From Lysinibacillus sphaericus (lineage in GTDB: Bacteria; Bacillota; Bacilli; Bacillales_A; Planococcaceae), in assembly GCF_002982115.1 (NCBI RefSeq), contig NZ_CP019980.1:1992001-2056000 (forward strand): DNA of 64,000 nt. The letters run 5' to 3'. Each line of letters opens with the position of its first letter. Within the stretch, counting starts at the first letter, position 1. The notes beneath the pieces are model-generated. The model saw only the letters and a program-made list of their open reading frames with translations. It did no database searches and was not told where the DNA came from. This document shows positions 7,018-13,568 of this stretch, in pieces. The translations under genes were made by a program, and so were the position numbers.

Positions 7018-8747
7018 GTACGAGTCAACGCTTAACACGCTATGCAATGTATTTTAAAAAACCAATATTTTTAGGGTTATTTTTCTTAACCATTGCTGTC
7101 TTTACCGAACTTGTCGGGCCATTTATTGCAAAGCATATCATCGATAATTATATGACGATCGGTCAAATAGAAATTAAACCGATTACGTGGTTGTTACTAT
7201 TGTATTTAATTTTGGCGATTGCTACAGCGGTTTTACGTTACTTTATGTATATTTATTTACAAATGGGCGCAAATCGTGTTGTTCAAAAATTACGTAAAGA
7301 TGTATTTGAACATATTCAAACGTTACCGATTCAATATTTTGATAATTTACCAGCAGGGAAAATTGTTGCGCGTGTAACCAATGATACCGAGGCAGTCCGC
7401 AATTTATATGTCCAGGTGCTATCAAATTTTGTGACAAGTTTAATTTCAATTATCGGTGTATATGTAGCGCTGTTTATTTTAAATTGGCAAATGGCGTTAC
7501 TGGCATTAGTCATGGTGCCTATCATTTATGTATGGATGATTTTATATCGGAAATTTGCATCGAAATACAATGATGTTATTCGCACAAAGATTGCAGATAT
7601 CAATGCGATGATCAATGAATCCATTCAAGGTATGACAATTATTCAAGCATTCCGACGTGAGCAACAAATGACGAAGGAATTTGATGATATGAATAATGAA
7701 CACTATGCCTATGAGCGTAAACTATTAGTGCTCGATTCGGCGACTTCATTTAACTTAGTGAATACGTTAAGGCTTTTAATGTTTACGATTTTTATTTTCT
7801 ATTTTGGGACCCAATCGATGACGACAACGCAAATTATTTCAGCAGGGACTTTATATGCTTTTGTCGATTACTTAACAAAACTCTTCAATCCAATCACCAA
7901 TATTGTGAATCAATTTTCGCAGCTTGAACGCTCGCTGATTGCAGGGAAGCGGGTGTTTGAGGTGTTAGATATAGATGGAGAGCCCGTATCTGAAGTAAGT
8001 CTACCAAGATATAAAGGCAATGTCGTGTTTGAGGATGTTTCCTTTGCCTACAAAAACGATGACTATGTTTTGAAAAACTTAACATTTGAAGCACATCAAG
8101 GAGAAACAATTGCACTTGTAGGTCATACTGGCTCTGGAAAAAGTTCGATTATGAATTTATTATTCCGCTTCTATGACCCATCTAAAGGCAAGATTTCGAT
8201 TGATGGTATAGATATTACAACGGTTGCTCGTCAATCTATGCGTGAGCATATGGGGATTGTTTTACAGGACCCTTATTTATTTACCGGTACGATTGCGTCC
8301 AATGTGAGTTTAAATAACCCGAAAATCTCTCGACAAAAAGTGGAAGATTCTTTAAGAGCCGTTGGAGGGGATCGCGTGCTTGCAAATTTACCAAAGGGTT
8401 ATGATGAACCAGTGATTGAAAAAGGAAGTACATTATCTTCTGGTCAGCGGCAATTAATATCTTTTGCACGTGCATTAGCCTTTGATCCAGCCATTTTAAT
8501 CTTAGATGAAGCAACGTCAAATATTGACACTGAGACAGAAGAAATTATTCAACATGCAATGGATGTACTGAAAAAAGGGCGCACAACATTCATTATTGCC
8601 CACCGTCTGTCAACAATTAAAAATGCGGATCGAATACTTGTCTTAGATCGTGGAAATATTGTGGAGCGTGGTACCCACGATGAGCTATTAGCACACGGTG
8701 GCATTTATGAAAAAATGTATCAAATGCAAGCGAACTCTTTGCAGTAA
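7014..8747 (+). CDS. bmrD: Heterodimeric ABC multidrug exporter subunit BmrD (YheH)
   Basis: A 577-residue half-transporter and partner of BmrC. Its nucleotide-binding domain has Walker A GHTGSGKSS near residue 371, signature LSSGQRQL and canonical Walker B ILILDEATS with catalytic Glu near 497, giving the one competent hydrolytic site of the heterodimer. Sequence from GPFIAKHIIDNYM through YFDNLPAGKIVARVTNDTEA follows Bacillus YheH, but YheH is about 670 residues and carries an extra extracellular segment after the first helices; here that segment is replaced by a short loop (about residues 45-55). The gene is followed by a GC-rich hairpin terminator. Confidence 0.92.
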   Translation: MSTSQRLTRYAMYFKKPIFLGLFFLTIAVFTELVGPFIAKHIIDNYMTIGQIEIKPITWLLLLYLILAIATAVLRYFMYIYLQMGANRVVQKLRKDVFEHIQTLPIQYFDNLPAGKIVARVTNDTEAVRNLYVQVLSNFVTSLISIIGVYVALFILNWQMALLALVMVPIIYVWMILYRKFASKYNDVIRTKIADINAMINESIQGMTIIQAFRREQQMTKEFDDMNNEHYAYERKLLVLDSATSFNLVNTLRLLMFTIFIFYFGTQSMTTTQIISAGTLYAFVDYLTKLFNPITNIVNQFSQLERSLIAGKRVFEVLDIDGEPVSEVSLPRYKGNVVFEDVSFAYKNDDYVLKNLTFEAHQGETIALVGHTGSGKSSIMNLLFRFYDPSKGKISIDGIDITTVARQSMREHMGIVLQDPYLFTGTIASNVSLNNPKISRQKVEDSLRAVGGDRVLANLPKGYDEPVIEKGSTLSSGQRQLISFARALAFDPAILILDEATSNIDTETEEIIQHAMDVLKKGRTTFIIAHRLSTIKNADRILVLDRGNIVERGTHDELLAHGGIYEKMYQMQANSLQ

Positions 8748-8760
8748 AAGTAAGGACAAC

Positions 8761-8782
8761 GCCCCACTTTTCTAAGTGGGGC
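8761..8782. terminator. Hairpin after bmrD, twin of the one at 12908
   Basis: GCCCCACTT and AAGTGGGGC separated by TTCT. It differs from the hairpin at 12908-12933 only in the loop and in flanking bases. It is followed by weakly T-rich DNA on the + strand. Confidence 0.65.
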
Positions 8783-8915
8783 GATAATCTTTATTAATTC
8801 TTAAAAAGTGCCAACAAACTAATTTTTAGCAAAAAATTAGCAAAGTCTTATGCTCCTTATTTTGAAAGAATTTTTTCATTTGAAATACTTCAACAACAAC
8901 TAATAAGAGAGATTT

Positions 8916-9131
8916 TCATTTCTTGTTATTTATATAATCGAAAAAACCTGGACAATTAATATGGTTCAACAGGTCTATTTTTTCTAAGATTTTTATTTTT
9001 ATTTCTTGTTCTAAATCCTCGCGCTCTTGTACGGACGTGCTTTTTAAAATATTTTTAATTTTCTGATTAAAATCTCTAATAATTTCCTCGTAGTTTAATT
9101 CTTGTTTACTTTGCAATTTTCCCACATCCAT
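8916..9131 (-). CDS. RsoA-like sigma region 2 subunit of a two-part sigma factor
   Basis: A 71-residue protein whose centre, SVQEREDLEQEIKIKILEKI, matches sigma-70 conserved region 2 (the E-D-L-x-Q-E-x-x-I-K-I helix that contacts the RNA polymerase beta-prime clamp). No region 4 is present. It overlaps the upstream sigma-like gene by 26 nt in another frame and has no clear ribosome binding site, suggesting translational coupling. Bacillus subtilis has exactly this arrangement in SigO (region 4) and RsoA (region 2), encoded together. The ATG at 9131 is the only ATG; a TTG at 9116 is an alternative. The identification is by motif and context, not by search. Confidence 0.65.
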   Translation of the reverse strand: MDVGKLQSKQELNYEEIIRDFNQKIKNILKSTSVQEREDLEQEIKIKILEKIDLLNHINCPGFFDYINNKK

Positions 9132-9696
9132 TATTCAATAATTTAACCTTTAACTTTTTAATAGCAGTCCTTAAATTATAAGAAATTGTTTGCGGAGACT
9201 CATTTAAAATTTGTGCTATCTCTTTATTGCTTAAATTTTGGCTATATTTTAAATCTAATATTAATAATTGTTTACTAGATAATGTTTTTATAGCATGGAA
9301 TAGCTCTTCACTTGAAATTGATTGTAAAAGCCTTTGGCTATTTAAAACTGTATCGTATAAGTCATTTTGCAGTTCTAATTGTTTAGAAGGTAATTCGTGA
9401 ACATTGTTTTCATCCTTTACAAAAGAAGATAAAAATATATTTCGACTATAATAACGATTAACTTTCTTATCAAAATCTATTGAAAAGAAATGAATTAATT
9501 TGTTAATATAGCTGATTACCTTTGCTTTTTTGTAATGAGCTTTAAAAGCATTGTCCAATCGGATTTTATTTTCAGGGCATGGCTCTGCTAAGAAGGATGA
9601 TAGTAAATCACGATTTTTTTGATCTTGTAAAAAGAAATGAATGACAGGATCCATTTTTTTTCGCTCGAAATTAGTTAGAAAGATTTTTATATCCAC
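9106..9696 (-). CDS. SigO (YvrI)-like sigma factor, region 4 subunit
   Basis: A 196-residue protein, close to the length I recall for Bacillus SigO. The C terminus is a sigma-70 region 4 helix-turn-helix: AIKTLSSKQLLILDLKYSQ, then LSNKEIAQILNESPQTISYN and a basic LRTAIKKLK recognition tail. The N-terminal half (for example YINKLIHFFSIDFDKKVNRY) is not a normal region 2, which instead appears as the separate 71-aa protein encoded immediately downstream. The start is GTG at 9696 with GGGAGGAGT upstream. It is transcribed divergently from a cluster of small peptides and an intracellular protease that are candidate targets. Confidence 0.7.
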   Translation of the reverse strand: MDIKIFLTNFERKKMDPVIHFFLQDQKNRDLLSSFLAEPCPENKIRLDNAFKAHYKKAKVISYINKLIHFFSIDFDKKVNRYYSRNIFLSSFVKDENNVHELPSKQLELQNDLYDTVLNSQRLLQSISSEELFHAIKTLSSKQLLILDLKYSQNLSNKEIAQILNESPQTISYNLRTAIKKLKVKLLNNGCGKIAK

Positions 9697-9820
9697 GTTT
9701 ACTCCTCCCTTATAATTAAGTATAGTTACTTCTCTCTAGTAGCCAAATTTCGCATAAATCTCTCCAGTAATAATTTATAGCTTATATAAAATAAAGAGAT
9801 TTCTTTCTTTAAAAAAACAA

Positions 9821-9846
9821 AAAAACAGAACATTTATTCTGTTTTT
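9821..9846. terminator. Intrinsic terminator-like hairpin upstream of the small-ORF cluster
   Basis: AAAAACAGAA (9821-9830), six-nt loop, TTCTGTTTTT (9837-9846): a perfect 10-bp stem with A-rich and T-rich flanks, so it could act on either strand. No gene obviously ends here, so it may insulate the divergent promoters or end a short leader. Confidence 0.55.
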
Positions 9847-9903
9847 GATGATAAAAATTATTATATACAATAAATTTTGTTTTTTTTGATTTATTATCTC
9901 TTT

Positions 9904-9926
9904 AATTAATGAACCATTCATTAATT
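9904..9926. promoter_or_regulatory. Perfect 10-bp inverted repeat abutting a ribosome binding site
   Basis: AATTAATGAA and TTCATTAATT surround CCA, and GGAGG begins at the very next base (9927). It could be an operator or an mRNA hairpin controlling the 19-aa frame at 9940. Confidence 0.5.
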
Positions 9927-9939
9927 GGAGGATTAATAA

Positions 9940-9999
9940 ATGACAATAAAATTGAAATGGGCGAATAGAAGTATCATTCGTTTCGTGATTTACCATTAG
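9940..9999 (+). CDS. 19-aa cationic small peptide
   Basis: MTIKLKWANRSIIRFVIYH, preceded by GGAGG at ideal 8-nt spacing. Net positive and partly hydrophobic with no signal peptide. It lies between the divergent sigma genes and the 59-aa protein, in the spacer that must hold the promoters. It may be a leader, a signal precursor or a small membrane-active peptide; no homologue can be named. Confidence 0.45.
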   Translation: MTIKLKWANRSIIRFVIYH

Positions 10000-10037
10000 G
10001 CAATTTATTTAAAAAGAACTAGGGAGGAGAGAAGTAA

Positions 10038-10217
10038 ATGAACATAGAATGTTTACTCAAATGCTTTTGCCAATCTCGAAAAACGCAATCTTTCTTTTTA
10101 AAAAACTTTGAAACTGAACAGCTTAATACAGAAGAAAAAAAGTTACTTTCTGAGATTATATTGGATGCACAAAATATCTCAAATAAAATTAAAAACTTTT
10201 GTAAGTTGTACGATTAA
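10038..10217 (+). CDS. Hypothetical 59-aa protein upstream of the intracellular protease
   Basis: Starts at an ATG 7 nt after AGGGAGGAGAG. The protein begins MNIECLLKCFCQSRKTQSFF and continues as a charged amphipathic helix (EEKKLLSEIILDAQNISNKI). Three cysteines cluster in the first 11 residues. It ends 15 nt before the protease frame, so it is probably cotranscribed with it. No family is recognised. The length, context and Cys-rich head would fit a protease inhibitor or substrate peptide, but that is speculation. Confidence 0.6.
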   Translation: MNIECLLKCFCQSRKTQSFFLKNFETEQLNTEEKKLLSEIILDAQNISNKIKNFCKLYD

Positions 10218-10232
10218 TTTCTTTCGTTAGGA

Positions 10233-11159
10233 GTGATTATTATAAATAGAATCGCTTTAAAACCATACAAAATACAATCTTATAAAAAGCAAAAACAATA
10301 TCCTACTTCTAGTATAGATATTATTAAAGCAAGAGATGTTTGGGAACAATCCAACAAAGGACAAGGAGTTGTCGTCGCTATAATTGATACAGGTGTTGAT
10401 ACAACACATCCAGATTTGATTGACAAAATTATAGGTGGCTATAATTTTTCGTCAGATGATGGGGGAAACAAAAAAATTTATACTGATTATAATGGTCACG
10501 GCACACACGTAGCAGGTATAATCGCAGCTGAAAATAAAGAAATGGGTGTATTAGGCGTTGCACCTAATTGTAAGTTACTTATTTTAAAGATTTTAAATCG
10601 CTTTGGCAAAGGCTCGTATAATGGATTAATCAGTGCACTTCAATATATCAAAAAATGGCGAGGACCCAACGGAGAAAAGGTTCAAGTTATAAACTTGTCT
10701 TTAGGTGGCCCCACTCATAAAGATGAGTTATATACAGTCATTAAAGAATTGCATACATTAGGCATAGTCATTGTCGCAGCAGCTGGGAATGAGGGTGACG
10801 GTTTATCTACAACGGAAGAAATATCATTTCCTGGTTTTTATAAGGAAACATTATCTGTCGGTTCAGTTAATCAACAACTTGCCCCTTCAATATTTTCAGA
10901 GTCCCATCTCAATATAGATTTTGTGGCTCCAGGAGAAGGTATTCTATCAACGCACTTAAATGGCGAGTATGTAGAATTGAACGGTACTTCCATGGCAACA
11001 CCCCATGTTTCAGGAGCAACCGCACTAGCACTACAGTTAATTAAACCGTGTGCACCACCACTTATACCGGCACAAGTAAAGTATTACTTTTCAAAGAATG
11101 CATTAAAATTGGACTTTCCAATTAATCTGGTAGGAAATGGATTAATTCAGTTGAAATAA
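10233..11159 (+). CDS. Intracellular subtilisin-family serine protease (IspA-like, S8)
   Basis: A 308-residue S8A protease closest in pattern to Bacillus intracellular serine protease Isp. Catalytic triad Asp52 (AIIDTGVD), His89 (NGHGTHVAG) and Ser253 (GTSMATPHVSG) with oxyanion Asn186 (AAAGNEGDG). There is no signal peptide. The N-terminal extension contains LKPY, resembling the LIPY/F inhibitory motif of Isp prosequences, so the enzyme is probably cytoplasmic and autoprocessed. The only conventional start in frame is GTG at 10233, but TTAGGAG overlaps it; ATT at 10239 would fit that site better. It lacks the C-terminal Asp/Glu tail of some relatives. It lies downstream of two small ORFs. 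Confidence 0.88.
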   Translation: MIIINRIALKPYKIQSYKKQKQYPTSSIDIIKARDVWEQSNKGQGVVVAIIDTGVDTTHPDLIDKIIGGYNFSSDDGGNKKIYTDYNGHGTHVAGIIAAENKEMGVLGVAPNCKLLILKILNRFGKGSYNGLISALQYIKKWRGPNGEKVQVINLSLGGPTHKDELYTVIKELHTLGIVIVAAAGNEGDGLSTTEEISFPGFYKETLSVGSVNQQLAPSIFSESHLNIDFVAPGEGILSTHLNGEYVELNGTSMATPHVSGATALALQLIKPCAPPLIPAQVKYYFSKNALKLDFPINLVGNGLIQLK

Positions 11160-11197
11160 TGTTTGATAGTGATGAATTATTCAGCAGAGGATGTTAA

Positions 11198-11371
11198 ATG
11201 ATTGCAAACTTTAGCTTTCTTATCGTGGAAAAAGCCTACTTAGATATTAAATTATCGACTGTAGAAACTCTAACGAAAAAATTAATGATAGCAAACCAAT
11301 GTAAAAATAATAGACAAAGTCGAAACACTCGACTTTGTCTATTATTATGTAACTTCTTTATAAAGGTATAA
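11198..11371 (+). CDS. YvrJ-like small protein (tentative)
   Basis: A 57-residue frame beginning MIANFSFLIVEKAYLDIKLS, AGAGG 7 nt upstream. The first 30 residues can be laid on the pattern I recall for the YvrJ family (N-F-G-F-P-I-V-x-x-x-Y-L-x-x-R-x ... L-T). In Bacillus subtilis yvrJ belongs to the SigO/RsoA-controlled cluster, which strengthens the assignment here. The last 20 residues are encoded by a strong hairpin (11309-11343), so either the frame has lost its natural stop or it reads through a terminator. The substitution of Glu-Lys into the hydrophobic stretch suggests divergence or decay. Confidence 0.4.
   Translation: MIANFSFLIVEKAYLDIKLSTVETLTKKLMIANQCKNNRQSRNTRLCLLLCNFFIKV
11309..11343 (-). 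terminator. Intrinsic terminator, 15-bp perfect stem
   Basis: AATAGACAAAGTCGA and its complement separated by AACAC. In the minus direction the stem is followed by TTATTTTTAC, so it best serves the leftward 88-aa gene, though it could also stop rightward transcripts from the protease cluster. Confidence 0.7.
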
Positions 11372-11395
11372 TATTTCGATGCATTAAAAAATAAT

Positions 11396-11662
11396 TTAAC
11401 GCTCACCTATCAAGAAAAGTAGTATAATTGACAAGAAAATACCAAGGAAATAAAGCCACAAAACAATATAAGGGGTATACTTCCAAAATCCTTTTTCCTT
11501 TTTTATAAAGCTTAAAATACTAAAGATTATTCCTACGGCAATTAAAATTCCTCCAACTAAAATTACGATTACCGCTTCAATTTGAAAATAATAAAAGCAA
11601 GCAATTACAATAAGTCCTGCTACAGAAAATAATGCTGATAACTTCCCGCTTTTACCAAGCAT
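11396..11662 (-). CDS. Small integral membrane protein, unknown
   Basis: An 88-residue protein with three predicted hydrophobic helices: residues 7-25 (LSALFSVAGLIVIACFYYF), 29-51 (VIVILVGGILIAVGIIFSIL) and 64-84. A short basic loop KKEKGFWK sits between helices 2 and 3. The start ATG at 11662 has AAGGAGGG upstream. No family is recognised. It is a single-gene unit, convergent with the protease cluster, in the AT-rich accessory block. An immunity-like or membrane-stress function is possible but unsupported. Confidence 0.65.
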   Translation of the reverse strand: MLGKSGKLSALFSVAGLIVIACFYYFQIEAVIVILVGGILIAVGIIFSILSFIKKEKGFWKYTPYIVLWLYFLGIFLSIILLFLIGER

Positions 11663-11749
11663 AATTTCCCTCCTTATTAATATTTCTTACTTTCTCAAGT
11701 CCTATGTATATATACTGATTATATCAAAAAATAATAGACTTGGCGATTC

Positions 11750-11812
11750 TTCATACAAGTTAAAGACGCAACCTTAGAGTAATTCTAAAGTTGCGTCTAA
11801 CGCTTGTATGAA
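11750..11812. repeat. Long two-part hairpin
   Basis: Outer arms TTCATACAAG (11750-11759) and CTTGTATGAA (11803-11812) enclose inner arms AGACGCAAC (11764-11772) and GTTGCGTCT (11790-11798), with a further TTAGA/TTCTAA apex. It lies between two leftward genes and lacks a T run, so it may be a structured RNA, processing site or recombination site rather than a simple terminator. Confidence 0.5.
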
Positions 11813-11828
11813 TCAATCATTGAAATGA

Positions 11829-11860
11829 GGTGGCACTCGGAATTGAACCGATGAAAGATG
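11829..11860 (-). other. Possible tRNA 3-prime-end relic
   Basis: On the minus strand, TCGG-TTCAATT-CCGA (11837-11851) has the stem and 7-nt loop of a T-arm and is followed by GTGCCACCT, resembling an acceptor end. No matching 5-prime acceptor strand, D-arm or anticodon arm was found, so it is not a functional tRNA. Such fragments are often left by integrative elements. Confidence 0.25.
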
Positions 11861-11951
11861 TTATATAACTAGTTTTTTCCCATTTGGCAATATAACTTAA
11901 GAACACGAAAGTTATTATTGATAGTGACTTTAGTGGATGTTAGTAAGAAAA

Positions 11952-12728
11952 TTAGCAGCCCATTGCAACCATTTTTGCAGAGAACGCCCCAACGATACGT
12001 GATGTCCCTGCTTCATCTGTCTGATTAGCACATTCGATAATAATACGGTCACAGCCACAACGTTCAGGATATTTCGTATTTGCATCATAACAATAATCGT
12101 GATATTTACAGCAATTGTCTAATGCATTAACAGTAGGACCTGAACCACAGTTCGCCCCGCACCAGTTATATCTAACAAGTGGGTTAAATGGATTTCCTTT
12201 ATAACGGAAAGAACAACAACCGTTTTGAAGACAAGGTAAACCCCACCCCTGTGCACTAAGTACATCATCGTCTTGAAAGTCATCTGATGTTATATTCTTG
12301 TAATCTTCTGGTATCGTTAACTTACTATCAGAGGACAACTGCTCCCATTCATTTAATAGTTCATCATCTAAATACATAATAGTCTTCTTAATTTCTTGTT
12401 CTATATCTAATGATACAACTTTCACTAAGTAAGATGTTCTGTTTGTCTCAGTGTTTATTGTTTTGAAAATAGTACCAATAAGAAAATTATTAAATTGTAG
12501 GAAGGTGGTTTTTTGTTTCACTTTTGTTTTGTTTTGTTCATTGAATTCGTTGAATGCATAAACAGAATAAGTAGTTTCGTAGTCTACTTGTTCTATTTTG
12601 GGGGCATTGAATAATTCTTCTTTATTCAATTTATCAAGTGCTTTTGTTAATAGCGCTTGGCTCTGCTGATCTAAAGTACTTACTCCATCGGATAGTACTT
12701 TTCTTACTCGAATATCAGTAATGTTCAT
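11952..12728 (-). CDS. Phospholipase A2-like domain protein
   Basis: A 258-residue protein with two parts. Residues 1-150 form a charged region of unknown fold lacking a signal peptide. The Cys-rich C-terminal 100 residues hold a PLA2 signature: calcium-loop-like YNWCGANCGSG (187-197) followed by the catalytic helix DNCCKYHDYCYD with His210-Asp211. In secreted PLA2 enzymes this His/Asp pair and the glycine-rich loop bind calcium and hydrolyse the sn-2 ester. At least ten cysteines in the domain suggest disulfides and therefore export, yet no Sec signal is visible. ATG at 12728 follows AAAGGAGG. Possible roles are lipase toxin or spore-associated enzyme. Confidence 0.7.
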   Translation of the reverse strand: MNITDIRVRKVLSDGVSTLDQQSQALLTKALDKLNKEELFNAPKIEQVDYETTYSVYAFNEFNEQNKTKVKQKTTFLQFNNFLIGTIFKTINTETNRTSYLVKVVSLDIEQEIKKTIMYLDDELLNEWEQLSSDSKLTIPEDYKNITSDDFQDDDVLSAQGWGLPCLQNGCCSFRYKGNPFNPLVRYNWCGANCGSGPTVNALDNCCKYHDYCYDANTKYPERCGCDRIIIECANQTDEAGTSRIVGAFSAKMVAMGC

Positions 12729-12907
12729 TCTTATTCCTCCTTTGGTGGTTTATACTATATAAAAGAGGTATGTTATAAAGAAAAAACAAAAATTAAGCTA
12801 AACTAATTGGCTCGTAATACCAAAAGAAGGAAGTGAAATCCTTAATGAGCTATTAAATATGTGAGAACATCAATGCAACAGCCCTAATAAAATTTTTAAC
12901 ACAGTCT

Positions 12908-12933
12908 AAGCCCCACTTTGCTAAGTGGGGCTT
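12908..12933. terminator. Hairpin twin of the one at 8761
   Basis: AAGCCCCACTT, loop TGCT, AAGTGGGGCTT. The nine-base-pair core is identical to the hairpin after bmrD; the two bracket the accessory block. Confidence 0.6.
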
Positions 12934-12944
12934 AAATGTTGACG

Positions 12945-12977
12945 AAAGGCATCAAGAAATTCGCTCTTGATGCCTTT
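12945..12977. terminator. Second hairpin, 13-bp perfect stem
   Basis: AAAGGCATCAAGA pairs with TCTTGATGCCTTT across AATTCGC. It lies between the PLA2-like gene and the leftward gene ending at 13018 and probably terminates the latter, although the T run is short. Confidence 0.55.
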
Positions 12978-13017
12978 GCTTTATATTGTTAGGTGTTGAA
13001 AAGTGGCTTCTATTTTA

Positions 13018-13392
13018 TTAAGTACTCTTCACATTTTGTAAGACATTGACAAAGAATAATAAAATAGAAAGGGCAACGGCAATTCCACCGCCAGATACGA
13101 ACAGTTCAAATAACCAATGAGGCACATCTAAGTAAACCATCATCATCCCAACTAACAGAAACGGTAAACCGATATTGTAAAGCCAAAACTGTGCCTTGGC
13201 GAGCCCTGTTTTTGCAGCATCCTTAAAATGACAATAAACGAGCCCTATGAATCCCGTAGTTAGCCAACCAACGACACCAATATGTGCATGTGTCGTCTTC
13301 CATTGAAGTTGAATTGCATAATGCATAAACAGTCCAAAAGCGATTGTAAGTATTAAATAGAAGATCGATATTTTAATCCATTTTGCGCCCAT
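13018..13392 (-). CDS. Four-helix membrane protein, cytochrome oxidase subunit I-like
   Basis: A 124-residue membrane protein with four hydrophobic helices. The segment WKTTHAHIGVVGWLTTGFIG resembles the His-containing helix of heme-copper oxidase subunit I/NnrS-like proteins, and short proteins of this type are common near-unknowns in Bacillales. The protein is far too short to be a functional oxidase subunit; its histidines (residues near 24, 36 and 38) may bind heme or metal. ATG at 13392 is chosen because GGAG is 9 nt upstream; an in-frame TTG at 13401 abuts it. It is monocistronic. Confidence 0.6.
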   Translation of the reverse strand: MGAKWIKISIFYLILTIAFGLFMHYAIQLQWKTTHAHIGVVGWLTTGFIGLVYCHFKDAAKTGLAKAQFWLYNIGLPFLLVGMMMVYLDVPHWLFELFVSGGGIAVALSILLFFVNVLQNVKST

Positions 13393-13568
13393 CGAAACCA
13401 ACTCCTATTTTGAAAGTGATTTTAGCTAGCTACTACAGTCTATTCATGTCGAAAAAAAAGATGTCTGTCCACTTCAGAAGAAGTTAGAATGGCTGTTGAA
13501 TTGAAAAAATAAGCGCTTTTACTTAAAATAAAAAATAATTAGAGAATATTTTATCAAATGGAGGTTTT

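Noticed and set aside
9775-9996. 73-aa minus-strand frame MVNHETNDTS...
   Set aside because: It covers the terminator hairpin, the palindrome and the ribosome binding site of the 19-aa peptide, has no site of its own and a low-complexity composition.
11828-11850. T-box-like GGTGGCAC on the + strand
   Set aside because: It resembles the T-box core only partly, no specifier stem or downstream + strand biosynthetic gene exists, and the minus-strand tRNA-like reading explains it better.
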